Shown: in pieces, positions 11,370 to 22,805 of the stretch
How the letters are laid out: each line of letters opens with the position of its first letter
Numbering within the stretch: the first letter of the stretch is position 1
Assembly (NCBI GenBank): GCA_030268105.1
Contig: BSDZ01000078.1
Location: 2,159,001-2,223,000 of the forward strand
Length of the DNA: 64,000 bases
Direction of reading: 5' to 3'
DNA from: Volvox africanus
Lineage: Eukaryota > Chlorophyta > Chlorophyceae > Chlamydomonadales > Volvocaceae
Position numbers and translations under genes: made by a program
Notes under the pieces: model-generated
Database searches by the model: none
Told to the model about the DNA's origin: nothing
The model's input: the letters and a program-made list of their open reading frames with translations, nothing else

Positions 11370-11847
11370 TGCCAGCCGTATATATTACGATGCTATGGGT
11401 GATGGTGGTGTCTATTTTGTGGGAACTGATATCCCCGTATGGAGCTGTGTTGCACCCTGTGATACAGTGGCGCGGATAGCTAGGGATGACCCAAGGCCAC
11501 GGGGCCGAACCCCGTCGTCTAACACACATAGGTTGATGTAAACGCGTAAGGATGCGCATCAATTCCGTCTGCCTTATGATGGATGGCGCTGCGTCACGGT
11601 TACGACCCGCCGCCAAAAAATAAGGAAAATGGGCGGTAGTGCCGGGAAAATCAAAGAACCCCATCCGTCGGGTGCAAGTCGTAAGCTGTCATACTGGGTG
11701 CAAGGTACGCCCGAGGACGTTCACTGCAAGGGGGAAGGATTGAAACTTGCACCCCGGCATCACGCGCCATTGCACCCTGTGTTACATTGCTAGCCTGTTC
11801 ATAACGCGTGCCCTTTCCGCGTGGCTGTACCCATCTGCCTTCATCAG

Positions 11848-12083
11848 TGGCCAAAAAGCCGCACAAGAAGCACCCCTCCCCGCCTAAGGGCCGCGGCCTG
11901 CTGGCGTCTGGAGCGTCTCTGGAGGAGAGCTCCCTGATCAGCGAATCATCTGTATTTGAAGCCGAGAATGAGGCAGTCACCAAGCGCCAGCTTAGTGAGT
12001 TGGGGTTTACGGATTTGTCAGCGGGCTTAGCTGGTAAGCGTCGCAGAATGCCCATGCCAAAAGCTACGGCTTTAATGCAATAG
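11848..12083 (+). CDS. Candidate alternative last exon, copy 4
   Basis: This is the fourth copy. It lies in the truncated last repeat unit, but the exon itself and its acceptor are complete. Confidence 0.38.
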
Positions 12084-12328
12084 TGCCAGCCGTATATATT
12101 ACGATGCTATGGGTGAAACTGGTGCTGCATATCACGAGCGGGGCGAGGCAATGGCCTTTTGCTGAAATGATGTCAGCCTGCCAGGGTACGGACAATAAAT
12201 ATATTGCCACAGGTGGCCGTGTTATACGTTTGACCATATTTCACCAGCCACCTTCCCAGTCTAGATGCGGCTATTCATGTACCTGCTATCGCCTCTCTCA
12301 AGCGCGCATATACTTTCCCACCTTGCAG

Positions 12329-12459
12329 TCGCCAAGAAGCCGCACAAGAAGTCACCCCCTAAGGGCAAGAAGCCGCCTACCGGCAAGAACCCACCTATCA
12401 TCAAGAACCCAAGCCCGCCTCCTTTGGGCAAGACGTCGTATCCCCCACCACGCAAGTAA
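12329..12459 (+). CDS. Proline/lysine-rich last exon related to the repeat-borne exons
   Basis: The exon follows a strong acceptor (TTTCCCACCTTGCAG). Read in phase 1 it gives V-AKKPHKKSPPKGKKPPTGK, then NPPIIKNPSPPPLGK and a short Tyr/Pro-rich end, stopping at 12459. SPPP and repeated KxPP motifs resemble hydroxyproline-rich wall proteins of algae. Its start is homologous to the four tandem exons upstream, but its tail is unrelated to theirs. The rest of the gene is not identified. The proposal that these are alternative ends of one transcript is inference. Confidence 0.45.
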
Positions 12460-13602
12460 AGCGGACCACTGCGGACGGACGTGTTCAGACTTCGGTCGTC
12501 AATGCCTCTGCACGCCATCTCTGTCAGCAGCATTAAAACAAGCGGAGCAGCTGTTTATTGTGCATGTGGAAGATATGATGGAGCAGAAGCTCATAGGAAC
12601 AGCTATGCACGGGCTTCATATTTCATAGCGGCGGGTGATATCGCCCCAGTGGATATTTTAGCTTCGATCGTTTTTCGCACGACGGAACAAACTAATTTGG
12701 ACCTTAATTCCCAAACCGTTGGCTTTATGGGGTGTTGGTATGGAAGCATATTTATGGGGTGCCGCGAGAGATCGACTTTGATCTAATAATGCTGGACCAA
12801 GCGAATCCTCATCCATGCAAATCCATGCCGCATGTTGCGGGCGTTTGATAAGCTTTTTAGTATGAGGTTCTGCAGCAGGCTTCGGCGTGCACTGTTGACT
12901 TGTTGCCTGGCTAGCCTTGGCTACAAGTGCGCGCCTTCATTCTTCGGCAGACACGATGTGGAACAGCGCATACTCGTGTTGCCCATCAAGTGGTTAAATG
13001 TGTAAGACAGCTTCTGACGTAATAACCTCTACCTTTGACCTGCCGCAGTCAACCTTATCGGAGGTATCTGCATGCCTATAAGTTCAAATAACAAATCTGG
13101 GTAACATGTGTTTGGCTAAAGTGGAAGGCGCTCTCAAAAACAATCATGCACTGTTGACATCCTCTTGTTGTTTCTAATCGTCCCCAAAACATATTGCATA
13201 TATGTTAATGAATTTCCAGCTCCAGTCACTTGAGCCCAGTTGCGCCTCATGAGCATGGGCAGCGCTGGAGTCCGCCGCAGTGCCAAGGGCAGCCACTCAA
13301 AACCATGAATGGGTTAATGAAATAACTCAGCTATTAAGCCCATCGAGTGACCGACTGCTTGGAGCCGGTTGTGGCTTCGGGTACCGGCTCTGTACGGGCC
13401 TGTCACCTGGAATGATCGGCAGTAGCACTTCAAACTGTTTCCATTTCAATAAACATACAATCGTTGATATTTTTCTCTGTACCTACATAAGGATTAGGTT
13501 GGATAGCGATTACTGCCTCTGCGCGTCATTGTGTCACCATCCTCGCTCTGACTTCTTCAGTGTTTTATCCTGCTATTAGATTCTGAAGATCAAGTAATAT
13601 AA
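12460..13602. other. Intergenic, no gene seen
   Basis: Open frames here are short and without family features. The 3' end of any transcript using the 12329 exon and the promoter of the next plus-strand gene should lie here. Confidence 0.4.
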
Positions 13603-15228
13603 ATGGTGTTAAAATTGGGTCTTCTTATTGTCACCTTTGGTTGCATAGCCTTGTTGTCTCTCGCCTACCTCCATTTTAAGTCTTTGTGTCCACACTCCGT
13701 CCCTACGCACCTGACTGATTTAGATAGTCTTCTTAACTTACTGCATGAATGGGAGAGGCAGGGAGAAACAGAGGCGGACTCCCAGTCGGTTAGCCGTGTG
13801 GCCGATGAGCTCGCAACAGCCATCGCGATAGCCCGCACGGCCCAGACCGCACCGCCGCCATTCCTCTCATCAAGGGGTTTGTATTCCACTTGCAATCAAC
13901 TCGCCACGGAGCAGGCCGCTATCCGCGCGCTGTCGCTCGCCGGCACGCAATGCCACCTTGCATGGCACACGGAGTACTGGGGCGACACCGTTGTCTGGGG
14001 TAGTGCGCACCACGCCGGTAGCGCGGCAGAGTGTTGTGCCGCATGCTCATCCCACCAGCTTGCTGCGGCACGTGGGGGCCTGGATAAGGGCCCCAACAGC
14101 ACTACCTGCAACGTCTGGGTCTATTGCGGCGATGCCGAACGCTGCGGGTCACACTACCAGGAGTGCTGGCTGAAGCACCTCGCGAAGTTGCCGCCGCCGC
14201 CGCAGCCTGGCGCCAACAGCATATGGACCTCGGGTGTGGTGTACCCCGGTGATGAGTGGCTGCAGCCCTATGACTCAATGAAGACGTTGATGATGCATTT
14301 CACGACGGGTGACGTCGTAGTGGAGCTGCTGCCAGATCTCGCGCCGCGATCCGTACACGAGATCCGGCGGCTGGGGGCCATTCTGGAGGGCGGCGCTTGC
14401 GACGGCTGCAAACTATATCGCGTGGAGACCAACTTCCTGGTTCAGGGCGTCATTTTCCACCCTGGTATGGTCCTGTTAGGGACTTTCTAAGGGCACGAGG
14501 CTGGGGCCTCAGGCGACATCTGACAATCTGACTTCTACATCTGGGCTGACGCTGTGAGGTCGCTGTGAGCAAGTGCTACGACGGCACAGGCCAGGGTGAA
14601 GGTGTAGTGCATATGGATGTGGAGGCCGGGGACTGCTGGGGCTATGACTGAGAGCAATAGCTGGTTCCAATTCAATTGCAATTTGTCAGGGTCCAAGGTT
14701 TCTCCCCTGAACCCTTAAAAAACAGCGCCAGCACGGTGAACTCTGGCGGGCTAGGTTTGGGACTAAGTGTTTCAAGACGGGCGCTCCGGGCCTGAGGCGG
14801 CTTACAGCAATACCGAGCTCGCTTTGATCCTGGTGACCTTTTGGCGTCGCCATTTCTGCGCACAGTTGTTGGCTCCGTCGCTTGACGTCTGCCGATGCTG
14901 CCTGGTGTTGCCTGTCCGCGATATTCCAACTGACCCTTTACCTCCATCTTCAGGTGGCTACGTGGGCACCACTCGGCTGCCCAATCCGCAGCAGAAGAAA
15001 GTCATGGAGCGTGGGCTGGTCTGCTGGGCAGGCTGCGGCGGAGGTCCCGATTTCTTCGTCAACTTAATTGATCAATCAGGCTTTGGAGATTGCCACCTGT
15101 GCTGGGGCCTAATTCGGGATATGGCCCTGATGGACGCGATTGTGAAGCTACCCACCAAGCCCAAAACCAACCCCAATGACATGACCTTCCTGACGCAAGA
15201 GTTGCACTTCAACATCACGCTCAGCTGA
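13603..15228 (+). CDS. Membrane-anchored protein with PAN-like Cys domain and cyclophilin-type fold, two exons
   Basis: The exons are 13603-14464 and 14954-15228 (donor GTATGG, acceptor CATCTTCAG). The phase-1 junction rebuilds HPGGYVG, and the total is 378 residues. Residues ~5-25 form a hydrophobic signal anchor. Residues ~110-195 are Cys-rich (CHLAW, AAECCAACSSH, CNVWVYC, CGSHYQECW), resembling a PAN/Apple module. A PPPPQPG linker follows. Residues ~228-378 resemble a cyclophilin-type prolyl isomerase: GDVVVELLPDLAPRSV, YRVETNFLVQG, GGGPDFFVNL and FGDCHLCWG. Compared with cyclophilin A, the active-site Arg, Phe, Gln, second Phe and His appear kept. The Trp that binds cyclosporin is not. 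It probably acts in the secretory pathway or cell surface. The PAN assignment is the weaker half. Confidence 0.75.
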
Positions 15229-16626
15229 GTTGCGGTAAAGCTAAGGTGTGGTGGACTTCGCAAAGGAATGCATAAGGCGGCGTGCCTTGGCTTCAATGGG
15301 TCTGCGTACATGACAAGGGGTGGGTTATCTCACTCAGGCTTGCACGCTGGGATGCGGGGAGTGCTGGTAGGAGAATTGAACTTTACGCAGGAAGCAGTAG
15401 ATTCGGACCACCAACAAATTTGATTATAATTTATTAGCGGCCCCGTCCTCGCCTTTATGTCTTGGGAATAATTCCTAATGACTCCGCTTCGATGTCATGT
15501 TATGGATTGATCCATTCACAGTCAGTCAAAATGAATCTCTCGCAACGTTAGGCATGGCAGGCGCTGAATGGGAGGTTAGAAACCATTAGGAATGCGGCTA
15601 AATAGCTACTCGACCCTTCATCCGCCTGGTTTAAAAATGCCGTCAGCTAGCCGATAGCTGCTCTTTCCAAGCCGTGGATTGCGGCTACCGCATGCATGGC
15701 GACCTGCGTCGCTTCTTTCGGCCTTGACGTGTGGAGATTACTAACGCACGTGAGGGGCGCAAGTCTATGTTACCAACTGGCATTCATGGCTGCACCAGCT
15801 GTAGCCCTAAGCCGCAACTAACGCACTAATCGCCAAGAAAAGTCAGCCGTGGTCAAGCAGGATGTCCGGTACCAGCGTCATCCGGTACCAGCAATGTATC
15901 GATAGACCATCGATCCGGACATATTGATGTAGTGTAAAAATTTACCCCATCCTTGACATACGATATCGGAGAAAGTGCCTTGGTTACTCCGGCGCATCAT
16001 CTTCTTTGCAACGGTATGCAAGTGTATCCCGAAGTCCTGCATGTGGCGAAGCTGTAGTAGCTGTAGTAGCAGCACGCATCCACTACAAGCCGGGTGGCCC
16101 GCTTAGCATACTAATGCATGTTCCAAAAAGCAGATGTCTGACCGCAAATGTTGTACCGCGCCTTGGGCCGTCGTGTTGGACATGAAATTCCAGTTTGTAT
16201 CAGGACTTGTAATGTGCTCCGGTTAGCAATCGCCTGATCGCGCCGGACAGTGTGCAATGGAAAGTGATATCCACAAGATACTAAAGAATACTACTATCGA
16301 AAGGATAGTAAAAACTGCGGTATGAGTAATACACTCAAAGCGCGACATAAGATACTATCCCTTCTCCGTAACAGTGCAGTTCTCTTCCGTTCCATGCCTA
16401 CAGCATGCGTCCCAAGCTGGAAGCTGCCGCCTCCGTCATCTTCCGCCAAAACATCAGCAGCGAGTCGGGATAATGCTTCCGGTACTGCGCCTCCCGCGAA
16501 GTACCACTTCGGTACAAACCCTCCGTGGACGGATGATAAATATGTAATGAATGTCTCTTCCACAGCCTCATCGTAGCACCTACGCCAGCGCCGTGGCGTT
16601 ACTGAAAAATTACAAGTTGCTCAACA
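15229..16626. other. Convergent intergenic region, no gene seen
   Basis: This region lies between the 3' ends of two convergent genes and should hold both 3' UTRs. No further coding signal or repeat stands out, apart from short TGTAGTAGC copies near 16051-16071. Confidence 0.4.
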
Positions 16627-19600
16627 TCAACATGATCCCTGGAAGGTAGGGCCCCTGAAGAACATTGGAAATGCCGTCGCCGGCCAGGGGTGCTGCCGCT
16701 GTTGCTGCTGTTGCAACATCATATGTTGCTGCAAGTGGCTCCCTGCAAGCTGCTGCTTCTGCAAGTGAAACCACGCCGGCTGCTGAAATCTTTCCTGTGC
16801 AAGCATGGATGACTGCCACTGTAGCTGGCTTTGTCGTACCTGCGGAAAACGTTCTCGCTGCCAACCCTGTTGTGTCTGCTGCTGCCACTGCGGCTGCTCT
16901 TCCGTCTGCGGGACATCCATCGCCTTAGCTTGTGCAGCAACCCTCACGGCCTCAACCTGCTCCGGAGCCGCATCAACAGCTGCGCCACTATGACCTTGTC
17001 CGCTGCAAGTTACCTTCGCGGCCGAGGACGACAGCTGAGGCCCCTCGTGCCGCCTCCTACAACCCCCCACTGCTCCCACACACGCCATCACCTGCCTCGC
17101 GATCATCAGCACTCTATGCCAGTGCTCTCGGCATGCCCCCTGGCCAATCGATGCGTTGAGGCCCGCGAACAACACGTGGCGAGGGGCGTCGGGCAGCAGC
17201 GGTTGCAAGAACAGCGCCGTTTCTGCGTCCGCGTCTACATCAGCCTCCGACGCTGTACTTCCTGCTGCTACAGCCCTTGCCGCCGCTATATCCAATGAAA
17301 CTGTGTCCACGTCCGTGTCCATATCCATATCCACATCCAACTCCGGATCCATCTCCTTAACGCCCACGGCTGCATCCATTGCCACAGCGCAGGCCGATGG
17401 TGCTGCGATTTTCATAGCAGCTATTGTGTCATGTTGTACTAACGTCGCCGGCTCTATGCCATCCGGGAAAATCAATACTTCCGTACCGTTTGCTAAGCTG
17501 TCACAGCAACCGCAGCACCGTCCTTTCAGCGCGGCTTCTTCCATGGCGGGGCCACTCTCTTCACGTGCGCCTTCCCAGCCTCCGAAACCAGGTGCTGATT
17601 CCACAGCAACTGTGCCTGCAATGGCCGCCGCAGCGGCTCTCAGACCTGAGCTGGCCTGTTGCTCGACCGCAAATGCCCGAGACGAACGTGTACCTTCCGA
17701 GCCCTCGGAATCTGGGCCCAAACCCGGCAAAGCTGCAATCAAACCCGAAACTAAAGGTCCGTTGGCGTCATCTCCCTTGCAGCAACCCATATGGCCCCCC
17801 GACGAGCCTTTACTGGCTGCTGTGATGTCTGCCTGCTTTACCACCCATTTCTCCAGCGCTGAAATGGTTCCCATGTCCGTGAACGTACTCTTCTTTGGAC
17901 ATCCCAAGTCCATGGCCTTGGGCGGAAGGACTTCCGCACCATCCCCCGCTGCGCGGCCTGGGTTGCCATCTAACAGCTCAATTGCTTGAACGACAACCGC
18001 GTCGCAGCCGTCGTTCCCATCTTGGCCGCAGCTTTCCGCCGCCGCCATCGTCGCAGCTGTCACCGGCGCACCGCACAAGGCCTCAGAGAAGGGCTCTTCC
18101 CAGGCCGCAGTGTCACACGGTTCGGGTGACGGGGGATCCATTGCCACTGCCAGGCGTTCTGTTGCGTCTGGTATGTATGGACCACGACAATATGCCGGCG
18201 GAATCCCGTGCACGGCCATGCCAATAAGCCAGGGTGGGGGATCCGACGGGCAGCTCAGGTTCAATGCCAGAGCCAGGGCAGTGGAAAGACCACCAGGACG
18301 GATGCCAAGGGGGGCCCTCTTCAGATCACCGCAGTTGCCGCAACACGCTGGGATGGCTTCTATCTCTGCGCAAGCGGCAGCAGTCGCCTCCTGCTCCTCC
18401 TCGGCTGTGGCCATGCTGAAGTACCTGCAATTTAGGATTACTGGCTTGCTGGAAGAGGGGGCGGAATACACGGCCATGGCATGGTCACGATGCATAGCAA
18501 ACATATGTAGCAGCAAATGGCATGTGAGGCCACCGAACGCATGTTCATGGTCGTTCGCGCACTGGGTTCATAGCTGAAAGCGAGAAGTCCGTTCAGGATG
18601 AGGAGTGGCAGCATGCTGTTCATACCTGCGATACGAGGCCTTCCGGGGGCCACGCTGTTGCGCCGCCACAGCCTGTCGCGCCGTGCGCCGCACTAACCAG
18701 CTAGACTCACGCCGGCACGCATCAACGACAGCATGGTTTCGGGGCCGGATGCAGCCTTGCAGGTCGTGGCCATACGAGCCGCAGTTCCAGCAGCTGCAAG
18801 GGCACCAACGCGTTAGATCGGAACCACCGTCACCGCTACCGTCATTCGGCCCCGGTTTCTGGACTGCTGAGGATATCCTTCAGACCACCCTTCAGGGTGA
18901 TGTGCATCCTAGTGATAGTGCGGCCATATTGAAACCATATTCCCGCATTGCCCATTTCCACCTAGTCCATTTCTCTGGCAGCTGCCTGCACCTACCGATC
19001 CAATACAAATGCGAAGTTCTGCCCCAAGGTGTTGCCGCCGTTGTTGTCCATGCGCTGTCGCTTCAGTGGCCGCAGATGCACTTTGCCGTCACCGGGCCCC
19101 AGTCTCCACCCGTGGTCCACCACAGCGTTGCTGGTGGCGCCCAGGAGTTGCCAGCCAGCTGAACTATGGGTCAGCGGGGGCCACGAAAGTGCACTGGCGG
19201 CGAGCCCCAATCCCAACCGGAGCGGCAACACAGGGAGCCTATTGTACGGCGGCGTGTTATTCTCCTTTTGATAAGCGAGATTGAATGCGATCGCATCCTT
19301 CAAGTTAAACAAACTGTGCTGCCGCATGGTGGTATCAGAATCCAAGGTTACGCTGTGACCAACGTTGCCGCCGCATGCCCTGTCCCCCTCACGCTGTGCA
19401 CACCCGATGCTGGCTGCACCTCCGTTTTCGCTGATGTGCCCCCTGCCGCCGCCATTATCGTCACCGTTGTTGACTCCGCTGATTTTGCCACAGCCAGGCC
19501 CAGGCGTCCTTTCGCGTTCTTCCTTGCGTGCACTGCCGCCGGATTCGCCTGACCATGCACACAACTGACCACATGTCGTTAACAAGGAGAGGCTACAGGT

Positions 19601-20338
19601 AGTTCAAGATGGGTCGCCATGCGCTTACCATGTACTATGAAATCACGCAGATGCTTGGAATCAGTAAAAGTCATACCCACCCACCTTCTGCATCTGCGCA
19701 CCTGAAGAGGCACCCTTCTCCACAGTATCAACACCGCCGCCACCCTGGCAGGTTTCTGCTCCTGCCCCTGATTGCCACATTGGGTCGACTCCGCCTGGCA
19801 CCGGGCCGCTATCATCAGAGCCGGTGGTGGGCCTCCCCTGCCCGCTACGGGACACCGGGACGTCATGCGCCCACAGCCGATCCCTCCACCTCCAGCTCGC
19901 GGCCGCTTCATGTGAGCTCCATTGATGCTGCTCACTGCATCTCACCTGACCCACCGAGGGAATCTGAGGGTAGAGGGACCAGGAAATGTTCAAGGAGCCT
20001 GACCACAGGGGCCCGGGGTTAGCCGGATTGCACCTCTCTCGGGTGAGGCCAGCATTATGCGGATCTGCGGCAGCGTCTCCCCGTTGTTCTTCATGCTGGA
20101 GGCCCTGATAGACTTGTTGCATTTCTTGTTGTTGCTGCTGTCCTTGTTGCTGATTGGGGTCCCAGATCTGGCCTGGTATGGAGTGCTTGCGGCACCATTC
20201 CCGGAGGAAGGCTTCTAGCTCCTGCTTGGCCATGCTGGGGGCCGGGATGATGGGGCCAGCGGAGGGGCGATGTGCAGCGGGAAATGGAACTGGTCTGGGC
20301 ATGTTGCATTCTTGCCATGGGGCCCTGAATGTTGACAT
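16627..20338 (-). CDS. ZCCHC8-like zinc-knuckle and PSP-domain protein (NEXT complex type), four exons
   Basis: The exons in order are 20338-19685, 19564-18996, 18793-18626 and 18424-16627. The coding sum is 3,189 nt (1,062 residues) and all phases agree. The third exon encodes a CCHC zinc knuckle, CWNCGSYGHDLQGC, followed by IRPRNHAVVDACRRE. The fourth begins YFSMA and carries a PSP motif: GIRPGGLSTALALALNLS, then DPPPWLIGMAVHGIPPAYC. Knuckle, short spacer and PSP in this order are diagnostic of ZCCHC8, the scaffold of the nuclear exosome targeting complex with the MTR4/HEN2 helicase and RBM7. The N-terminal 218 residues hold EAFLREWCRKHSIPG and a Gln run. The long C-terminus is Ala/Gly-rich with an Asp/Met stretch and ends in Gln-rich repeats. 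The donor of exon 1 and acceptor of exon 2 are the least certain. Confidence 0.78.
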
Positions 20339-21346
20339 GCAAAGCGAGGGACATGCCTGAAGTGCAATCTGGATAGGTTTGTCGGTATCGCCCGCGTCTG
20401 GAGCAGGGGCTGTCGCAAGTAATGAACTTTACCGGAGTATGTGTTTTGAGACTATATATCTTGCGCAGGGACAATGGTTATCATTGGCGCAGGGGTGGCA
20501 CAGTCGCGAGATTGGCAACACAGCCACGTGGCAAACGTAGGGACCTATCATGCCTGGCTGCTTACTCTGGTAGGTTCCAACACTGAAATATTAACGTTAC
20601 GAATTGTGCCTTAGCTGGAGCCTGGGCTATCCGAGCTTGGGGTTGGGTTTATCGTACGAATGTGTCCACCGCGGTGCCGAAGACAGTGCCAGGGTCGGTG
20701 GGATTATTTAACAATTCATGTAATTTAGGGCCCGCATGTCGTGTCTTGATGTTATCCATCGGTAAGCCCGGTTAACCTTGTGACGGATGTCGGCTCGCTG
20801 CCCTACCGTTAAAGGGGAGTTAAGAAAGACGCTAACCTAAAATGATGAGACTCAGAGCTCAGCTCAACATGTTAGGTATGTCATTTGAAGCCGATTTCCT
20901 TATTTGTTACCTTCAAAAGGCGGGTAGCGGTTTTCTAATTCCCGGTTCGATTGCAATGACACAGATTTGAAACTTTGAAGCTCAACTGGGAACTTTATTT
21001 TTATTGTTAAGGATGGCTGGCAACGATTCAGGGTTTCGATCCCAGCCGTCGTACGCGTGCACGAAATTCCCCGGGGGAATTAAAAACACCGAACCGTCTG
21101 ATAGCAATGATAAAATGTTTTCAAGTTGATATGTATCTATGCCAATTGTTTTATTATGTACGTGATGCGACTTAAACTCCATGCTTTTCGAGATTTCCTG
21201 TAGGTATTGAAATGGTGCCCCGCATTATTCAATGTCGCCCGTGTGCACCTCGCCCTTGGCCTTGAAAAATGAGTACAAATGTGTAAGGTGGAGTGCCCTG
21301 GCTGAAAGTCTAGTGACGAGACGCCGCCTGCTGAAAACCCTTGGCC
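20339..21346. other. Divergent intergenic region, no gene seen
   Basis: This kilobase separates the 5' ends of the minus-strand ZCCHC8-like gene and the plus-strand carrier gene, so promoters of both are expected. I see no definite site. Confidence 0.4.
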
Positions 21347-22805
21347 ATGAACATGAAGCCGCTAGGTCTTAGCAAGCTTGGATTTTCGACACATCGGGGT
21401 ATTGTGGGTACAGCAGTGGCTTTAGGCGCAGGCGTGGCGATTTGTGCATCGAAAGGCGCCCCGGAGCGACGCCACAGCGAGGCGGTCCACCAGCCTGCAA
21501 AGCTCCCTGTTCCACTCGTGGATGCTGTTGCTGGGGCTCTGGGTGAAGTCGCACAAATCCTTGTCCTGTATCCGCTCGATACTATTAAGGTGAATACTAT
21601 ATACGTGACCGACTCTGCGACTTCCTCTCTCTCAAATGACAATTTTCGCAAAGTGGTATTAGGAAGCGGAATAAGTTGTTCATGAGATCTTCACGTTGAG
21701 CTAGTCCTACTTGTATGGTGCCGGTCTTTCGGGTTGAAGCCCTCTTCTTTACGCTGCTTATCCTTGGGCCTCTTGTGGCCTTCGACAGGTGCGTTGCCAG
21801 GCTTCTGGTGAGGCGGCAACGGTTGTTGTGAAGCGTCTTTTGCGCCGCGGCTTCAACCTGCAGCTCTTGGAAAAGCTGTACGCTGGCGCCCTGGGAGCAG
21901 CTGCTTGCGCTGTCCTAGTTGGCGCTGTCCATTTTGCGAGCTATGAAGCCTCGCGCAAAACCTTCTTGCGTCTCGCTTCCTCCCCAGCTTCCGCCAGGAT
22001 CGCTTCCGCACATAGCCCGCACGACCTCGACTTGGGTAGCTCAGCACCATTTGCGGAGTCCGCCAATACCGGCGGTGGCGCAGCAGCAGCTACAGTGCAT
22101 ACGGTTGCGGATGATAGCCGGTTCGTGCGCACAGTGGCGACCTTCACCGCGGCTGCAGTTGCCGCAGTTGCCACCGCTCTTGTGGAGTCCCCTGTGGAGT
22201 TATTTCGGCATAATGCGCAGGCAGGGCTTGTAGCGCCGAATTTTATGCGGGAGATGGTATCCACGGTGCGGAAAGAGGGCGTGGGCGGCTTGTACTGGGG
22301 CTTCCTTCCACACTGTTTTGAGGCCTGGCCCCATGACACTGCGGAGCTTGCTACATACGGCATGATGCGGGATTTCCAGGAGACTGCATCTAGGCCGGGA
22401 TCCTGCCATCATCGATGGGCTTCCGGTGTGTCAGAGCATGGTTGGGACTTGCTGACCGGCGCCGCTTCAGGCGTTTCAGCGGTGCTGTTATCCATGCCCT
22501 TCGATACGGTCAAGACATATCTACAGACGCATGGGGCGGACCTATCGGGGCGTGGCTTTCTGGGCAGCGCGGCAATGTTCTTCAAGTCAGGCCGGCGCAT
22601 AATGACACGCAAGGGATTAGGAGGGCTATATGTGGGCGTGACGCCGCGGCTGTTGCAACAGGTTCCATCGGCGATGGTGTGTTGGTGGTCGATTGCCGCC
22701 TTCAAGCGCTTTATGGAGCCCCACACGATATCGGAGGAGTGGCCTGGCGGTGGTGCTGCTGTGACAGCAGATTGTACGGAGGGCAGAGCCACGTATCAGA
22801 GCTAG
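21347..22805 (+). CDS. Mitochondrial carrier family protein, two exons
   Basis: The exons are 21347-21589 and 21789-22805, joined in phase 0 so that PLDTIK continues into VRCQASGEA; the total is 419 residues. The three carrier repeats are marked by YPLDTIKVR, SPVELFRHNAQ and MPFDTVKTYLQ, each a form of Px(D/E)xx(K/R). The second and third are followed by GVGGLYWGF and GLGGLYVGVTPRLLQQVP, the typical matrix-helix ends. A His/Ser/Ala-rich insert separates repeats 1 and 2. Carriers of this family exchange solutes across the inner membrane of mitochondria or sometimes plastids. The substrate cannot be named; the overall form is nearest to SAM or iron carriers only in a general way. The second ATG at 21353 is an alternative start. 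Confidence 0.87.

Larger units (their letters stand above)
9650..12116 (+). repeat. 714-bp tandem repeat, about 3.45 copies
   Basis: Units begin at 9650, 10364, 11078 and 11792. The fourth stops after 325 bp, where the sequence departs at GGGTGA. I noticed only about two differences among the copies: copy 1 has GCGTCCCTGG where the others have GCGTCTCTGG, and a G/A change lies near 10345. This indicates a very recent amplification, or possibly an assembly effect. Each unit contains a candidate last exon on the plus strand. It also contains two antisense open frames (104 and 134 codons) without recognisable features. The unit includes two GGGTGCAAG motifs and an opposed CTTGCACCC. Confidence 0.95.

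Noticed and set aside
10223..12055. Antisense open frames of 104 and 134 codons repeated in the 714-bp units
   Set aside because: They have no start context, domain or compositional sign of coding, and they overlap the better supported plus-strand exons.
17156..17989. 277-codon open frame on the plus strand
   Set aside because: It is antisense to the fourth exon of the ZCCHC8-like gene, whose minus-strand frame is longer and carries the PSP motif. The plus frame is low-complexity shadow coding.
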